DNA of 64,000 bases, taken from the NCBI GenBank assembly GCA_902582755.1, contig CACHSZ010000005.1, positions 49,212 to 113,211 of the forward strand. The letters are read 5' to 3'. Under the pieces are notes generated by a model. The model was given only the letters and a program-made list of their open reading frames with translations. It was not told the DNA's origin and did not search any database. This document shows positions 46,175 through 54,293 of the stretch, in pieces; the first letter of the stretch is position 1; each line of letters opens with the position of its first letter. The translations under genes and the position numbers were made by a program. Source of the stretch: an uncultured Alphaproteobacteria bacterium (GTDB lineage: Bacteria; Pseudomonadota; Alphaproteobacteria; HIMB59; GCA-002718135).

Positions 46175-47017
46175 ATGCATATTCCACCATTTGATAATAA
46201 GAATAAGCCAATTGTAGATATTGAGGACAGTAGAGTCCCTTTAAATTATTTTAACATAGTAAAATTAAATAAAGATCAATCTTTTGAGTATCAAACCCCT
46301 GGTTATGAAACATGTATAGTACCTGCTACTGGAACAATTAACGTAGAAATTGAAGGAATAAAAGTTGAGTCATTAGGCACTAGAACACTTGATGTGTGGG
46401 ATGGCGAGCCAGAAGGTGTTTATGTTCCCTCTAATACAAAAGCTAAATTTACTTCTTTAGTAGATAATTCAGAAATTTTTATTGCTGGTGCAAAGTATCA
46501 TAAAACTCTTGAACCATTTGCTGTTCGAGCAAATGAAATTGATTTAGTTCAGTACGGCTCTGATGATACAAAAACTCATAGAAAAATTAAACATATTTTA
46601 GGTGCTAAACATCATGATAAAGTTGGAAGATTGCTTTGTAATGAACTTTATACCGTTGGGCAGGGAGGTTGGTCAGGGTTTCCACCTCATAAGCATGATA
46701 CAGATCGTCTACCTGATGAAACTAGACATGATGAAACGTATAATTACAGATTTAAACCTAATAATGGATTTGGTTTTCAAATGTTTCAGCAAGTTGATGA
46801 TAAAGTTGGAAAAGCTGAGCATATAATTGATGGCTCAACCATCATGATAAGAACGGGCTATCATCCTTGTGTTGTGGCACCTGGGTATGAGATGTATTAT
46901 TTCACAATTCTTGGGGGGCTATCTCAAAGATCTCTTGTGCAATTTTTTCAACCTGAACATGCATATCAAGTTGAAACTATTCCTGGTATTAAAGATATGA
47001 TTGCTAAATATAAATGA
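46175..47017 (+). CDS. iolB: 5-deoxy-glucuronate isomerase
   Basis: This 280-residue protein starts at ATG 46175, preceded by an AAGGAG site; an upstream in-frame ATG at 46160 lies inside iolC. It is a double cupin of the KduI/IolB family with the metal-site region WSGFPPHKHDTDRLPDETRHDETYNYRF near residue 165 and a later YHPCVVAPGYEMYYF. It converts 5-deoxyglucuronate to 2-deoxy-5-ketogluconate, the IolC substrate. It overlaps the aldolase gene by four bases. Confidence 0.94.
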   Translation: MHIPPFDNKNKPIVDIEDSRVPLNYFNIVKLNKDQSFEYQTPGYETCIVPATGTINVEIEGIKVESLGTRTLDVWDGEPEGVYVPSNTKAKFTSLVDNSEIFIAGAKYHKTLEPFAVRANEIDLVQYGSDDTKTHRKIKHILGAKHHDKVGRLLCNELYTVGQGGWSGFPPHKHDTDRLPDETRHDETYNYRFKPNNGFGFQMFQQVDDKVGKAEHIIDGSTIMIRTGYHPCVVAPGYEMYYFTILGGLSQRSLVQFFQPEHAYQVETIPGIKDMIAKYK

Positions 47018-47847
47018 CAGCAGTAAATTTAAAAACTTTGCTAACTAAAGCTAATCGTAATAATTATTCTGTAGCTGGATTAGTCGTAATTAGTTGGGAA
47101 GATGCTATTGCTTATACAGAGGCAGCACATGAAACAAAAATTCCAATTATTTTACAAGCAGGACCTTCTTGTAGACAATATACCCCTGTTTCTATTTTGG
47201 GAAAAATGTTTAGACATCTTGCTGAACAAACTAAAACACCTATTTGTTGTCATTTAGATCATGGATTTTCATATGATGAATGTATCGAAGGAATAGAATC
47301 TGGTTTTACATCAGTAATGTTTGATGGATCAAAACTTCCATTAAATAAAAATATCAAAATTAGTTCAAAAATATCAAATATTGCTCATAAACATAATATT
47401 TCAGTTGAAGGTGAAGTAGGTATAGTAGGCTATCATAATGGCAATACATCTTTTGGAACAGATATTGAAGAAGCAAAAAAATATAGTTTAGAGAGTGGAG
47501 TAGATGCTATGGCAATATCAGTTGGTAACACACACTTGCAACAATCAAAGATAGCAAAAATAGATTATAATAAAATCTTAAAAATTGAAAAAATATCTAA
47601 ACTACCTTTAGTTTTACATGGTAGTAGTGGTATAAATTCTAAGATGAGAAAAAAAATTGCAAGAAATACGAAAGTAGCTAAATTTAACATAGGTACTGAG
47701 TTAAGAATTACTGCATGTAAAAGTTTAAGAAAAAGTTATAATAAAAAAAAATCAAGTTTTGATAAAATAGAAATCATAAAACCCTCAATAATAGAATTAA
47801 AAAAACATACAAAAAAAGTAATAAAAAATATTGGACCAGTAAAATGA
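47014..47847 (+). CDS. iolJ: Class II aldolase, IolJ/GatY-like
   Basis: This 277-residue class II (zinc) aldolase has the metal motif CCHLDHGFSYDECIEGIESGFTSVMFDGS near residue 80, SVEGEVG near residue 130, VGNTHLQQ, and the C-terminal LVLHGSSGINSKMRKKIARN and KFNIGTELR phosphate-binding segments. Given iolC and iolB immediately upstream, the likely reaction is splitting 6-phospho-5-dehydro-2-deoxygluconate into DHAP and malonate semialdehyde. Fructose- or tagatose-bisphosphate cleavage are alternatives. It overlaps mtnP by four bases. Confidence 0.82.
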   Translation: MTAVNLKTLLTKANRNNYSVAGLVVISWEDAIAYTEAAHETKIPIILQAGPSCRQYTPVSILGKMFRHLAEQTKTPICCHLDHGFSYDECIEGIESGFTSVMFDGSKLPLNKNIKISSKISNIAHKHNISVEGEVGIVGYHNGNTSFGTDIEEAKKYSLESGVDAMAISVGNTHLQQSKIAKIDYNKILKIEKISKLPLVLHGSSGINSKMRKKIARNTKVAKFNIGTELRITACKSLRKSYNKKKSSFDKIEIIKPSIIELKKHTKKVIKNIGPVK

Positions 47848-48728
47848 ACATCTTAGGCTTTATTGGCGGAAGTGGAATTTATAAATTAGAATTTTTGACT
47901 GATATAAAAGAACATAAAATTAAATCTTCATTTGGTGATCCCTCAGGTCCAATTATTGAAGGTAAAATAGATAATAACACTGTATATTTTTTATCACGGC
48001 ATGGAGAGGGTCATACTTTGTCACCATCTTCAATTAACTATTGTGCTAATATTGATTGTTTAAAAAAAGTTGGTGTAACCGATTTGATATCTCTTTCTGC
48101 AGTAGGTTCTTTAAAAGATAATTTAAAACCAGGTACATTTGTTATTGTTGATCAATTTATAGACAGAACAATAAATAGAAAAAAAAGTTTTTTTGATAAA
48201 GGAATAGTTGCCCATGTTCCTATGGCTCATCCAACATGCGACGTTTTAATGAATTTATCAAAAGATACATGTGAAAATATTAAAATCAATTATTCATTTG
48301 GTGGTACATATCTTGCAATGGAAGGACCTCAGTTTTCAACTTATGCTGAATCAAATCTTTATATTGATTGGGGTTGTGATGTTATAGGAATGACAAATAT
48401 GCCAGAAGCAAAATTAGCAAGAGAAGCGGAAATTAGATATTGTTCTATTTCCATGGTTACAGATTATGATTGTTGGCATCCCGATCATGATAAAGTAGAT
48501 TTAAGTATGATTATAAAAACCTTAAATGATAATGTTGATAATTCAAAAAATTTTATTAAAAATTTTAGCTCAAAATATTATGAAGGTACATCTTTTGAAA
48601 ATGATAAAACATCAAATATTTTAGATACATCTATTATTACAAAAAAAGAATTTTGGGATAAAGATTTAGAAAATAAATTAACTAATATATTAAAAAGATA
48701 TAAGGAAAATTCTAATGTTGGTAAATGA
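47844..48728 (+). CDS. mtnP: S-methyl-5'-thioadenosine phosphorylase
   Basis: This 294-residue MTAP/PNP-family enzyme has LGFIGGSGIYKLE at the N-terminus, the phosphate-binding FLSRHGEGHTLSPSSINY, VGVTDLISLSAVGSL, and MEGPQFSTYAESNLY followed by VIGMTNMPEAKLAREAEI and MVTDYDCWHPDHD. The tyrosine/aspartate pattern at the base site favours 6-aminopurine nucleosides, so MTA or 5'-deoxyadenosine. It releases adenine and 5-methylthioribose-1-phosphate. It overlaps mtnA by 14 bases. Confidence 0.94.
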   Translation: MNILGFIGGSGIYKLEFLTDIKEHKIKSSFGDPSGPIIEGKIDNNTVYFLSRHGEGHTLSPSSINYCANIDCLKKVGVTDLISLSAVGSLKDNLKPGTFVIVDQFIDRTINRKKSFFDKGIVAHVPMAHPTCDVLMNLSKDTCENIKINYSFGGTYLAMEGPQFSTYAESNLYIDWGCDVIGMTNMPEAKLAREAEIRYCSISMVTDYDCWHPDHDKVDLSMIIKTLNDNVDNSKNFIKNFSSKYYEGTSFENDKTSNILDTSIITKKEFWDKDLENKLTNILKRYKENSNVGK

Positions 48729-49794
48729 TAAACATTTAACAACTATTTGGTATGATAATACTAAAGACGTAGTAAAAATAATAGATCAAAGATTTCTACC
48801 ATTTGATTTAAAAATTGTAGAATTAAAAACACTAGAAGAATTTTGTTTTGCTATTAAAGAAATGCAAGTTAGAGGCGCTCCCTTAATAGGTGTCACTGCA
48901 GCATATGGAATGTATGTAGCATCTAAAACTACTAAAAATTTTTCAGAATTAGAAAAAGCAGGTGACAGTCTTAAGTCAACAAGACCTACAGCAGTTAATT
49001 TATCCTGGGCAGTAGATAAAATTATCACTGAGATTAAAGATATGGAAAAATCCAATTTACAGGAAATAATTCTTTCAATAGCTAATGATATCAGAGATCA
49101 AGATATAATTAATTGCAAAGCTATAGGTGAAAATGGATCTAAACTTATTGAAAATATTTACAAAAAAACGCAAAAAAAAGTAAATGTTTTGACTCACTGT
49201 AATGCTGGATGGTTAGCTGCTGTTGATTGGGGAACCGCTTTAGCACCAATATTTATTGCAAATCAAAAAAAAATCCCAATACATGTTTGGATTGACGAAA
49301 CCAGACCTAGAAATCAAGGTTTCAGTCTTACAGCTTGGGAATTAATGCATGAAAAGATAGAAAATTCACTAATCGTAGATAACGTTGGTGGTCATTTGAT
49401 GCAAAATGGTATGATAGATCTTTGTATAACTGGAACAGACAGAACCTCTTTAAATGGTGATGTTTGTAATAAAATTGGCACATATTTAAAAGCTCTAGCT
49501 GCAAAAGATAATGATATTCCCTTTTACGTTGCAGCACCAATTTCTAGTATAGATTTTAATATAAAAAATGGAGTAAAAGAAATACCTATAGAAGAAAGAG
49601 ATCCAACCGAAGTATCCATAATTGAGGGTGTTGACGAAAATAATAATAGAAAGAAAATTAAAATTATACCCGAAGGTTCAAATTGTAAAAACTATGCCTT
49701 TGATATAACTCCAGCAAAATATATTACTAAATTGATTACAGAAAAAGGAGTTATAGATAGTAATGAAGAAACTATAGGTGGATTAAAAAATTAA
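48715..49794 (+). CDS. mtnA: S-methyl-5-thioribose-1-phosphate isomerase
   Basis: This 359-residue MtnA family protein has VRGAPLIGVTAAYGMYVA near residue 54, RPTAVNLSWAVDK, the catalytic cysteine in VLTHCNAGWLAA near residue 162, DETRPRNQGFSLTAWEL, and the catalytic aspartate in CITGTDRTSLNGDV near residue 243. It converts methylthioribose-1-phosphate to methylthioribulose-1-phosphate. No mtnB, mtnC, mtnD or mtnW genes of the universal methionine salvage pathway occur nearby; the next gene is an aldolase fusion instead. Confidence 0.95.
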   Translation: MLVNDKHLTTIWYDNTKDVVKIIDQRFLPFDLKIVELKTLEEFCFAIKEMQVRGAPLIGVTAAYGMYVASKTTKNFSELEKAGDSLKSTRPTAVNLSWAVDKIITEIKDMEKSNLQEIILSIANDIRDQDIINCKAIGENGSKLIENIYKKTQKKVNVLTHCNAGWLAAVDWGTALAPIFIANQKKIPIHVWIDETRPRNQGFSLTAWELMHEKIENSLIVDNVGGHLMQNGMIDLCITGTDRTSLNGDVCNKIGTYLKALAAKDNDIPFYVAAPISSIDFNIKNGVKEIPIEERDPTEVSIIEGVDENNNRKKIKIIPEGSNCKNYAFDITPAKYITKLITEKGVIDSNEETIGGLKN

Positions 49795-49795
49795 T

Positions 49796-51808
49796 ATGAA
49801 AAATGAATGGAAAGAAAGTATAGCTAAAAAATATATCAAAGATTATCAGTTAAAGAAAGTCAGCAAAGATTTAGCATTAAGAATATATTCAACGCATTTA
49901 TTAGGTAATAATCCTGAACTTGTTTTACATGGTGGAGGCAATACATCTGTAAAATCAATTAAAAAAAATTTATTTGGAAAAGAGAATGATGTACTTTTTG
50001 TAAAAGGAAGTGGATGGGATATGTCAAATTTAAATGAAAGGGGATTGCCAGGTCTGTATCTTGATCCCTTACTTAAAACTCTATCCTTAAAAAAAATGAG
50101 TGATGAAAAAATGGTTAATTATTTGAGATCAAACTTACTTGACTCAAGTTCTCCTAATCCTTCAATTGAAACTCTATTACATGCTTATTTACCATTTAAG
50201 TATGTAGATCATACACATTCAAATGCGATTTTAAGTTTAGTCAATCTAGATAATTCAAAAGAAATATTAAATAAAATTTATAAAGATAAAATTGCAATAG
50301 TTCCTTACGTAATGCCAGGGTTTGAGCTTGCTAAATTATGTCATATGGTAATTTCAAAAAATCATAAAGTTGAAGGATTAATGCTTTTAAATCATGGCAT
50401 TTTCACTTTTGGAAGTTCAGCAAAACAAAGTTATGATAGAATGATTAAGCTTGTAACATTAGCTGAAAATTTTTTAAACAAGAAAAAAACATTAATAAAA
50501 TATAATATTAATAACAAAAAAATAAATATAAATGATGTTCAATTATGTATTAGAAGTTTATACCATTCCTTTACAAATAAAAGATGGATAATAAAATTTA
50601 ATAATAAGGTTGAAGATATAAAATTTACAAATCGAAAAGATTTATTTAATTTATTCAACAAAGGACCTGTTACACCTGATCATGTTATTAGAATAAAATC
50701 AGAGCCTTTAATTATACCTAATAAACATTTATCATCGAGCAAAATGATATCTAATCATATTGATACATATATTAAAAAATATAAAAATTATTTTAAAAAA
50801 TATAAAAAAAATATTATTAATTCCAAAATTGCTGATCCTTTACCAAGAATTATTATTTTAGAAGGCATTGGTTTTCTATCAATAGGCCTTAATAAAAAAG
50901 AAATGCAAGTTTCCTACGATATATTTGATGCAATGAAAAAAGTTATAATTAATGCAAATTTCGTTTCAAAATTTAAATCAATTAACAACTCAGATATTTT
51001 TAAAATGGAATACTGGCCATTAGAAAGAGCAAAATTGAATAATCAAAATACAAAAAAATTTAATGGAAATGTTGCAGTAATTACAGGTGGGGGTGGTAAA
51101 ATTGGAAGCGCGGTTGCAAATAAATTTATAAATGAAAATATTGAAGTTATACTTTTAGATAAAAATTTTAAAAATCTTGATATAAATATCAAAAAAAAAT
51201 GTCTATGTATTGAATGTGATTTAACTAATAATTCTCAAATTAATAAAGCATTAAATAAGACATTAAAATTATTTGGTGGTATAGATATTCTAATAGCAAA
51301 CTCTGGTGCGGCATTTCAAGGTAGTATGCTAAATGTAAAAAAAGATACTTTAGAAAAAAGTTTAGAGGTTAATTTTTATAGTCATCATAACATTGTCCAA
51401 AAAATTGCAAATATTATGGTATCACAAGGTTTTGGAGGTTCAATTTCTCTTAATTTGTCAAAACAATCTATAAATCCTGGTAAGGATTTTGGACCATACG
51501 GTATTGCTAAAGCTAGCTCGTTATTTTCTATGAAACAATATGCTTTAGAATTTGGAAAATATAACATTCGAGTTAATGGAATTAATGCTGATCGTATAAA
51601 AAGTGGTTTATTAACTGATCAATTTATTAAAGAAAGAGCAAAAGCTAGAAATATGTCTTCAACTGAATATTTAAATAATAATTTACTTCAAAAACAAGTA
51701 ACTGCAGAAGATGTTGCTGAAGCATTTTTTGCACAATTATCTTTTGAAAAAACAACTGGGAATATTATTACTGTTGATGGTGGTAATATTGAAGCTAGCT
51801 TAAGATAG
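49796..51808 (+). CDS. Fused class II aldolase and short-chain dehydrogenase
   Basis: This 670-residue protein joins two enzymes. Residues about 25-400 form a class II (AraD/FucA-like) aldolase with zinc histidines His139 and His141 in DHTHSNAIL, an acid Glu125, and another histidine in LLNHGIFTFG. Residues about 423-670 are a short-chain dehydrogenase with VITGGGGKIGSAV, ANSGAA and YGIAK. The domain order matches rhamnulose-1-phosphate aldolase/lactaldehyde dehydrogenase fusions (RhaD/YuxG type). Directly downstream of mtnP and mtnA it more likely splits 5-methylthioribulose- or 5-deoxyribulose-1-phosphate to DHAP plus an aldehyde, then oxidises or reduces the aldehyde. That role is inference. 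Confidence 0.88.
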   Translation: MKNEWKESIAKKYIKDYQLKKVSKDLALRIYSTHLLGNNPELVLHGGGNTSVKSIKKNLFGKENDVLFVKGSGWDMSNLNERGLPGLYLDPLLKTLSLKKMSDEKMVNYLRSNLLDSSSPNPSIETLLHAYLPFKYVDHTHSNAILSLVNLDNSKEILNKIYKDKIAIVPYVMPGFELAKLCHMVISKNHKVEGLMLLNHGIFTFGSSAKQSYDRMIKLVTLAENFLNKKKTLIKYNINNKKININDVQLCIRSLYHSFTNKRWIIKFNNKVEDIKFTNRKDLFNLFNKGPVTPDHVIRIKSEPLIIPNKHLSSSKMISNHIDTYIKKYKNYFKKYKKNIINSKIADPLPRIIILEGIGFLSIGLNKKEMQVSYDIFDAMKKVIINANFVSKFKSINNSDIFKMEYWPLERAKLNNQNTKKFNGNVAVITGGGGKIGSAVANKFINENIEVILLDKNFKNLDINIKKKCLCIECDLTNNSQINKALNKTLKLFGGIDILIANSGAAFQGSMLNVKKDTLEKSLEVNFYSHHNIVQKIANIMVSQGFGGSISLNLSKQSINPGKDFGPYGIAKASSLFSMKQYALEFGKYNIRVNGINADRIKSGLLTDQFIKERAKARNMSSTEYLNNNLLQKQVTAEDVAEAFFAQLSFEKTTGNIITVDGGNIEASLR

Positions 51809-52225
51809 GTGTTATTAAAATTTTTAGAAAAGCTTGGAAGAAAGAAAATTGTTCTAGATAGAGGACCTTCCCATCCTGAATTTGATAAAGCAAAACCATG
51901 GATGGAAAGATACTACCTATTATTCAGAAAAAGACCAAAATGGTTTCCGTTTAATATTCTGATTCACAAAATGTTAGATGATGATCACGGTGAAGGAGTT
52001 CATAATCATCTTTGTCCTTATATAACAATTATTTTAAAAGGTGGTTATTGGGAAACAACAAAAAAAGGAAAATTTTGGAGACCCCCTGGATACATTGGTT
52101 TTAGGTCTGCTGATCATCTGCACAGAGTTGACTTAAAACCTAATACAAACACAATGACATTATTTATTTCTGGACCTTTTGGTTTTAGAAAAACTAAAAG
52201 AGCTGATTATAAAACAAAAATATAA
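51809..52225 (+). CDS. Cupin-like protein, last gene of the iol-mtn operon
   Basis: This 138-residue protein starts at GTG 51809, immediately after the aldolase-dehydrogenase stop. It has a small-barrel cupin pattern: HGEGVHNHLCPYITIILKGGYWE with two candidate metal histidines in HNH, and RPPGYIGFRSADHLHRVDL with a third histidine in the second motif. The usual glutamate of cupin motif 1 is not present. A conserved aromatic N-terminal segment (KPWMERYYLLFRKRPKWFPF) precedes it. Function is unknown; its position suggests a role after the aldolase step. Confidence 0.72.
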   Translation: MLLKFLEKLGRKKIVLDRGPSHPEFDKAKPWMERYYLLFRKRPKWFPFNILIHKMLDDDHGEGVHNHLCPYITIILKGGYWETTKKGKFWRPPGYIGFRSADHLHRVDLKPNTNTMTLFISGPFGFRKTKRADYKTKI

Positions 52226-52236
52226 TTATTTAAAAA

Positions 52237-52971
52237 TTAAATTATTCCATCATATATTAACTTACATCCACTCAAAAAAAGTAAAACATAAACAATATTA
52301 AAAAATAATTTTTCTGGAATCCTTCTTTGTAGAAAGTACCCAAGTAAAACACTAATAAAAGCTAGTGGCAGTAAATAGAGAGAAATCATGAGATTAGAAG
52401 GCGCTAATAATCCCACAAAATAATATGGAACTAATTTAGCAAGATTTATAACCATAAATGCCAATGTCATTGTGCCAATAAATGAAATTTTATCTAGTTT
52501 TAAAGGCAGCATATAAAAATTAATTGGTGGATTTCCTGCATGAATTAAAAAACTTGTATATCCAGCTACTGATGACCAAAAGTATCCTTTAAGTTTTGTT
52601 GGTTTAAGTAAATAATTATTTTTCTGAATAAATGAAACTAGAACAAAAATAATTGATATAACACCAACCATTATTCTTATCTGATCTTCGTTTGTAAACT
52701 CAAAAGTTAAAGTTCCAAATAAAATACCAATTATAGATGCTGGGATTACAATTTTTAAAATACTGTTTATCCATTTTTTCCAATACAAATAGATTGCCGA
52801 AAAATCCATTATTATTAAAAGTGGCAACAATATTCCTGCAGCTTGCAAAGGACTCATTGCAAACGACATAACAGGCACTGCTAGCATCGCGATAGGTCCT
52901 GGAACACCACCTTTAGATAAACCAAATACAAAAACTCCCAATGATGCAAAAATATAAAAATATAAATCCAT
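52237..52971 (-). CDS. TauE/SafE family (TSUP) membrane exporter
   Basis: This 244-residue protein of about eight membrane segments starts with FASLGVFVFGLSKGGVPGPIAMLAVPVMSFAMSPLQAAGILLPLLIIMD, the N-terminal half-repeat typical of TauE/SafE proteins, with a second repeat near residue 130 (WSSVAGYTSFLIHAGNPPINFYMLPLKLDK). Members export sulfite, sulfoacetate or related sulfur anions, but many are unassigned. It abuts the metC stop with no gap, so both are on one transcript. Confidence 0.87.
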   Translation of the reverse strand: MDLYFYIFASLGVFVFGLSKGGVPGPIAMLAVPVMSFAMSPLQAAGILLPLLIIMDFSAIYLYWKKWINSILKIVIPASIIGILFGTLTFEFTNEDQIRIMVGVISIIFVLVSFIQKNNYLLKPTKLKGYFWSSVAGYTSFLIHAGNPPINFYMLPLKLDKISFIGTMTLAFMVINLAKLVPYYFVGLLAPSNLMISLYLLPLAFISVLLGYFLQRRIPEKLFFNIVYVLLFLSGCKLIYDGII

Positions 52972-54132
52972 TTAATTTAAAATTTTTAATGCATTTTTAA
53001 TATCTTTTATTTGATCATCAATGTCTTCCAATCCACAATATAATCTAATTAAAGTTCCAGTATTTCTATTTTTAAACTCTCTCTTATCTAATGGAGGAAA
53101 GGTAATAAGGCTATCAAACCCACCCCAACTGTATCCCAATTTGAATATTTTAAGTTTATTAAAAAATTTTTCAATTTGATTGTTTGAGTATTTCTTTTTC
53201 ATCATAAATGAAAATAAGCCTGTGCTACCAGAGAAATCTCTTTTCCATATTTTATGATTTTTTGTATGCGGTAATGCTGGATGGAAAACATCAGATACAA
53301 GATCATGTTCTAATAAATATTTTGCCATTAACAATGCATTTTTTTCAATTTCTCTCATTCGAATTTCAAGTGTTGGCAATCCTCTAATTGCTAAATAAAC
53401 TTCTTCCGAACCAGGACATATTCCTAAAGTTTTTGAAGATGCTCTTATTTTTTTGGAATATTTTTTATTAGACGAAACGAAACCAATTAATACATCCGAG
53501 TGTCCGTTTATATATTTGGTTCCTGCATCTATAATAATATCAATACCTAGTTTAATTGGATTACAAAATAAAGGTGAGGCCCAAGTATTATCCATAACAG
53601 TTGGTATTTTATTTTTTTTAGCAATTTTTGTAATGAAAGGTATATCAATAATATCAAAAGTTGCTGTTCCTGGTGATTCTAAGTAAATTAACTTTGTTTT
53701 ACTGTTAATTAATTTCTGAAAATTATTAATATTTTTTGTTGGATGAAAATATTTTATTTTAACATTATATTGTTTAAGAATGTTTTCACAAAAAGTTCTA
53801 GTAGGACTATAAACACTATCATTTATTAAAACTTCATCACCAGATTTTAAAAAGGTAAAAAAAGGAATTACTATAGAGGCCAATCCTGACGGTGATAGCA
53901 CTGTATCATTGCAGTTATATAAAAAAGAAATACTGTCTTCTAACTGCTTATGAAATGGATTTTTATTTATTCCATAAAATGTTGTTCTATCGTCAAAATT
54001 TTTAATATCGTTTAAGTAATCTTTAAATGTATTAAAGATCATTGTAGAACCCTTATAGGTACCAGGGTTGATAAATCCTTTTTGTTTAAGAGGATTTCTA
54101 CCTATTTTAGTTAATTTTGTTTTTATTTTCAT
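52972..54132 (-). CDS. metC: Cystathionine beta-lyase-like PLP enzyme (Cys/Met metabolism family)
   Basis: This protein of about 386 residues begins at ATG 54132, preferred over a TTG two codons upstream. It has the family blocks FYGINKNPFHKQLEDSISFLYNCNDTVLSPSGLASI, VYLESPGTATFDIIDIP, VMDNTWASPLFCNP and the PLP lysine in DAGTKYINGHSDVLIG near residue 205. It most resembles bacterial cystathionine beta-lyases, which make homocysteine for methionine. A strong promoter lies upstream at 54174-54202. Methionine gamma-lyase activity is an alternative. Confidence 0.85.
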   Translation of the reverse strand: MKIKTKLTKIGRNPLKQKGFINPGTYKGSTMIFNTFKDYLNDIKNFDDRTTFYGINKNPFHKQLEDSISFLYNCNDTVLSPSGLASIVIPFFTFLKSGDEVLINDSVYSPTRTFCENILKQYNVKIKYFHPTKNINNFQKLINSKTKLIYLESPGTATFDIIDIPFITKIAKKNKIPTVMDNTWASPLFCNPIKLGIDIIIDAGTKYINGHSDVLIGFVSSNKKYSKKIRASSKTLGICPGSEEVYLAIRGLPTLEIRMREIEKNALLMAKYLLEHDLVSDVFHPALPHTKNHKIWKRDFSGSTGLFSFMMKKKYSNNQIEKFFNKLKIFKLGYSWGGFDSLITFPPLDKREFKNRNTGTLIRLYCGLEDIDDQIKDIKNALKILN

Positions 54133-54173
54133 AAACAACTAAATATTGTATAAGCCAAAATCTTTATACACAA

Positions 54174-54202
54174 ATTATAGTAGGCAATTTTAAGCTTAAC
54201 AA
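54174..54202 (-). promoter_or_regulatory. Sigma-70 promoter for metC-tauE
   Basis: On the minus strand TTGTTA (54202-54197), a 17-base spacer, and a perfect TATAAT (54179-54174) lie about 40 bases upstream of the metC ATG. It is close to consensus with ideal spacing. Confidence 0.75.
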
Positions 54203-54210
54203 ATCTATTA

Positions 54211-54239
54211 TTGGGATTAACTTATTAATTTGTTATAGG
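54211..54239 (+). promoter_or_regulatory. Candidate promoter for aapJQMP
   Basis: TTGGGA (54211-54216) and TATAGG (54234-54239) are spaced by 17 bases, with a T-G before the -10. It lies 55 bases upstream of aapJ, back-to-back with the metC promoter, eight bases apart. Confidence 0.5.
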
Positions 54240-54293
54240 GAAGCAATCTTTGAAAAAAGATATTTAAATAATTATTTAAACGGAGAAAATAAT

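Noticed and set aside
46602..46826. A 74-codon plus-strand frame
   Set aside because: It overlaps the conserved metal-binding part of iolB in another frame and shows no domain.
51809..52225. Cupin as acireductone dioxygenase MtnD of classical methionine salvage
   Set aside because: Acireductone dioxygenase needs HxHxxxxE plus a later histidine and a different length; the glutamate is missing here and no mtnB/C genes accompany it.
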